From positions 1 through 5,807 of the forward strand of contig PKWO01000498.1 of assembly GCA_003132085.1 (NCBI GenBank): 5,807 nt of DNA, read 5' to 3'. This DNA comes from Oxalobacteraceae bacterium (lineage in GTDB: Bacteria > Pseudomonadota > Gammaproteobacteria > Burkholderiales > Burkholderiaceae_D). The notes under the pieces are model-generated. The model was not told the DNA's origin and searched no databases. It saw only the letters and a program-made list of their open reading frames with translations. Positions 4,907 to 5,807 of this stretch are shown piece after piece; position 1 is the stretch's first letter; each line of letters starts with the position of its first letter. The position numbers and the translations under genes were made by a program.

Positions 4907-5807
4907 ATGCCTGAAACATCTATTCCACTATTTACCGATCTACATCTAAGCGAGCCACTGCTGCGCGTGGTGAAAGAACTCGGCTATGAATCTCCATCGC
5001 CGATTCAAGCTGCCACCATTCCCCTCTTGCTGGCCAATCGCGACGTGCTCGGTCAGGCGCAAACCGGCACCGGCAAAACGGCTGCCTTTGCGTTTCCGGT
5101 TCTTTCCCGTATCGACATCAAACAAAGCGCACCGCAAGCCCTGGTGTTGACGCCGACGCGCGAACTGGCTATCCAGGTAGCGGAAGCATTTCAACGCTAT
5201 GCCACCCATATCCCCGGATTCCATGTGCTGCCGATTTATGGCGGTCAGAGTTATGGTTCGCAGTTGAGTGCATTGCGCCGCGGCGTGCATGTGGTCGTCG
5301 GCACGCCCGGGCGGGTGATTGACCACCTGGAAAAGAACTCGCTGGACCTGTCGCAGGTCAAAACGCTGGTGCTCGATGAGGCGGATGAAATGCTGCGGAT
5401 GGGTTTTATCGATGACGTGGAAACCATCCTGCAAAAGACGCCGAAAACTCGCCAGACCGCCCTGTTTTCCGCGACGATGCCTTCCGCCATCAAGCGTATT
5501 GCACAAACCTATTTACGCAATCCCGCCGAAGTCACGATTGCAGCCAAAACCGGCACGGCCGACAATATTCGCCAACGCTATTGGTTGGTAAGCGGCATGC
5601 ACAAACTCGATGCGCTGACGCGCATACTGGAAGCCGAGACCTTCGACGGCATGATCATCTTCTCGCGCACGAAATTGGGCACCGAGGAATTGGCGGGTAA
5701 ATTGCAGGCGCGTGGATTCTCTGTTGCGGCGATCAACGGCGATATTGTGCAGCAACAGCGCGAACGCACCATTCAGCAGTTGAAAGACGGCAAGATCGAT
5801 ATTCTGG
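4907..5807 (+). CDS. deaD: DEAD-box ATP-dependent RNA helicase, DeaD/CsdA type (N-terminal part)
   Basis: Three hundred codons are visible; the gene runs off the right edge. All N-terminal core motifs are present: the upstream aromatic Phe9 and Q motif GYESPSPIQ (26-34), motif I AQTGTGKT (51-58), Ia PTRELA (83-88), GG (112-113), Ib TPGR (133-136), II DEAD (157-160), III SAT (188-190) and, in the second RecA-like domain, motif IV MIIFSRTK (249-256). Motifs V and VI and the C-terminal RNA-binding domain lie outside. The protein unwinds short RNA duplexes with ATP; family members help assemble the large ribosomal subunit and turn over mRNA, notably in the cold. The wording around motifs Ia-II (FHVLPIYGGQSYGSQLSALR, DEADEMLRMGFIDDVE) is typical of DeaD/CsdA rather than RhlE or DbpA. 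The first ATG is used; in-frame GTG starts at 4895 (giving MSDV-) and 4853 are real alternatives. It is divergent from the J-domain operon. Confidence 0.95.
   Translation, partial: MPETSIPLFTDLHLSEPLLRVVKELGYESPSPIQAATIPLLLANRDVLGQAQTGTGKTAAFAFPVLSRIDIKQSAPQALVLTPTRELAIQVAEAFQRYATHIPGFHVLPIYGGQSYGSQLSALRRGVHVVVGTPGRVIDHLEKNSLDLSQVKTLVLDEADEMLRMGFIDDVETILQKTPKTRQTALFSATMPSAIKRIAQTYLRNPAEVTIAAKTGTADNIRQRYWLVSGMHKLDALTRILEAETFDGMIIFSRTKLGTEELAGKLQARGFSVAAINGDIVQQQRERTIQQLKDGKIDIL

Noticed and set aside
4684..4908. 74-codon minus-strand frame just upstream of the J-domain frame
   Set aside because: It starts opposite the deaD start codon, fills the divergent regulatory region, has no ribosome site and an unconvincing Ser/Thr/Arg-rich product.
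4946..5506. 186-codon minus frame inside deaD
   Set aside because: It is the antisense shadow of a clear DEAD-box helicase; His/Arg/Gln-rich with no domain.

Overview
The window looks like chromosome of a Gram-negative proteobacterium, probably a betaproteobacterium of the Burkholderiales (perhaps Oxalobacteraceae). This rests on the DEAD-box helicase at the right edge, which I recognise as a DeaD/CsdA type, and on a DUF2058 (YaiL-like) start at the left edge. It is inference from memory, not a search. I see no tRNA, rRNA, CRISPR array, insertion sequence or attachment site.

All genes except the last lie on the minus strand, so in transcription order they run right to left. At the right, deaD (plus, cut by the window edge) is divergent from a minus-strand run that starts with a small stand-alone J-domain protein (4578-4288). 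That gene overlaps by 4 bases a 193-residue protein with a very acidic, His-rich tail (4291-3710). Next come a 248-residue helical protein with a coiled-coil end (3681-2935) and a 415-residue unknown protein (usable ATG at 2853; stop at 1618). Directly behind that stop, about 40 further codons are open in the -1 frame and end in an ATGA overlap with a 56-residue gene (1511-1341) that carries a strong GGAGG ribosome site. The spacing suggests one operon: a J-domain co-chaperone with several proteins I cannot assign. This is the best candidate here for an undescribed system.

A 150-base non-coding gap (1191-1340) holds two inverted repeats and separates this run from a second pair: a 69-residue protein with a shortened CDGSH iron-sulfur motif (1190-981) and a 242-residue protein with a possible N-terminal helix-turn-helix and an acidic linker (928-200). 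After a 138-base gap the first 20 codons of a DUF2058 gene run off the left edge.

The space between the J-domain gene and deaD (about 4579-4906) looks regulatory. On the deaD side it has a coding-like 38-codon upstream ORF containing a bulged hairpin, with a GGAG ribosome site at its end that points to an in-frame GTG. Both deaD control by its leader and the exact deaD start are therefore open.
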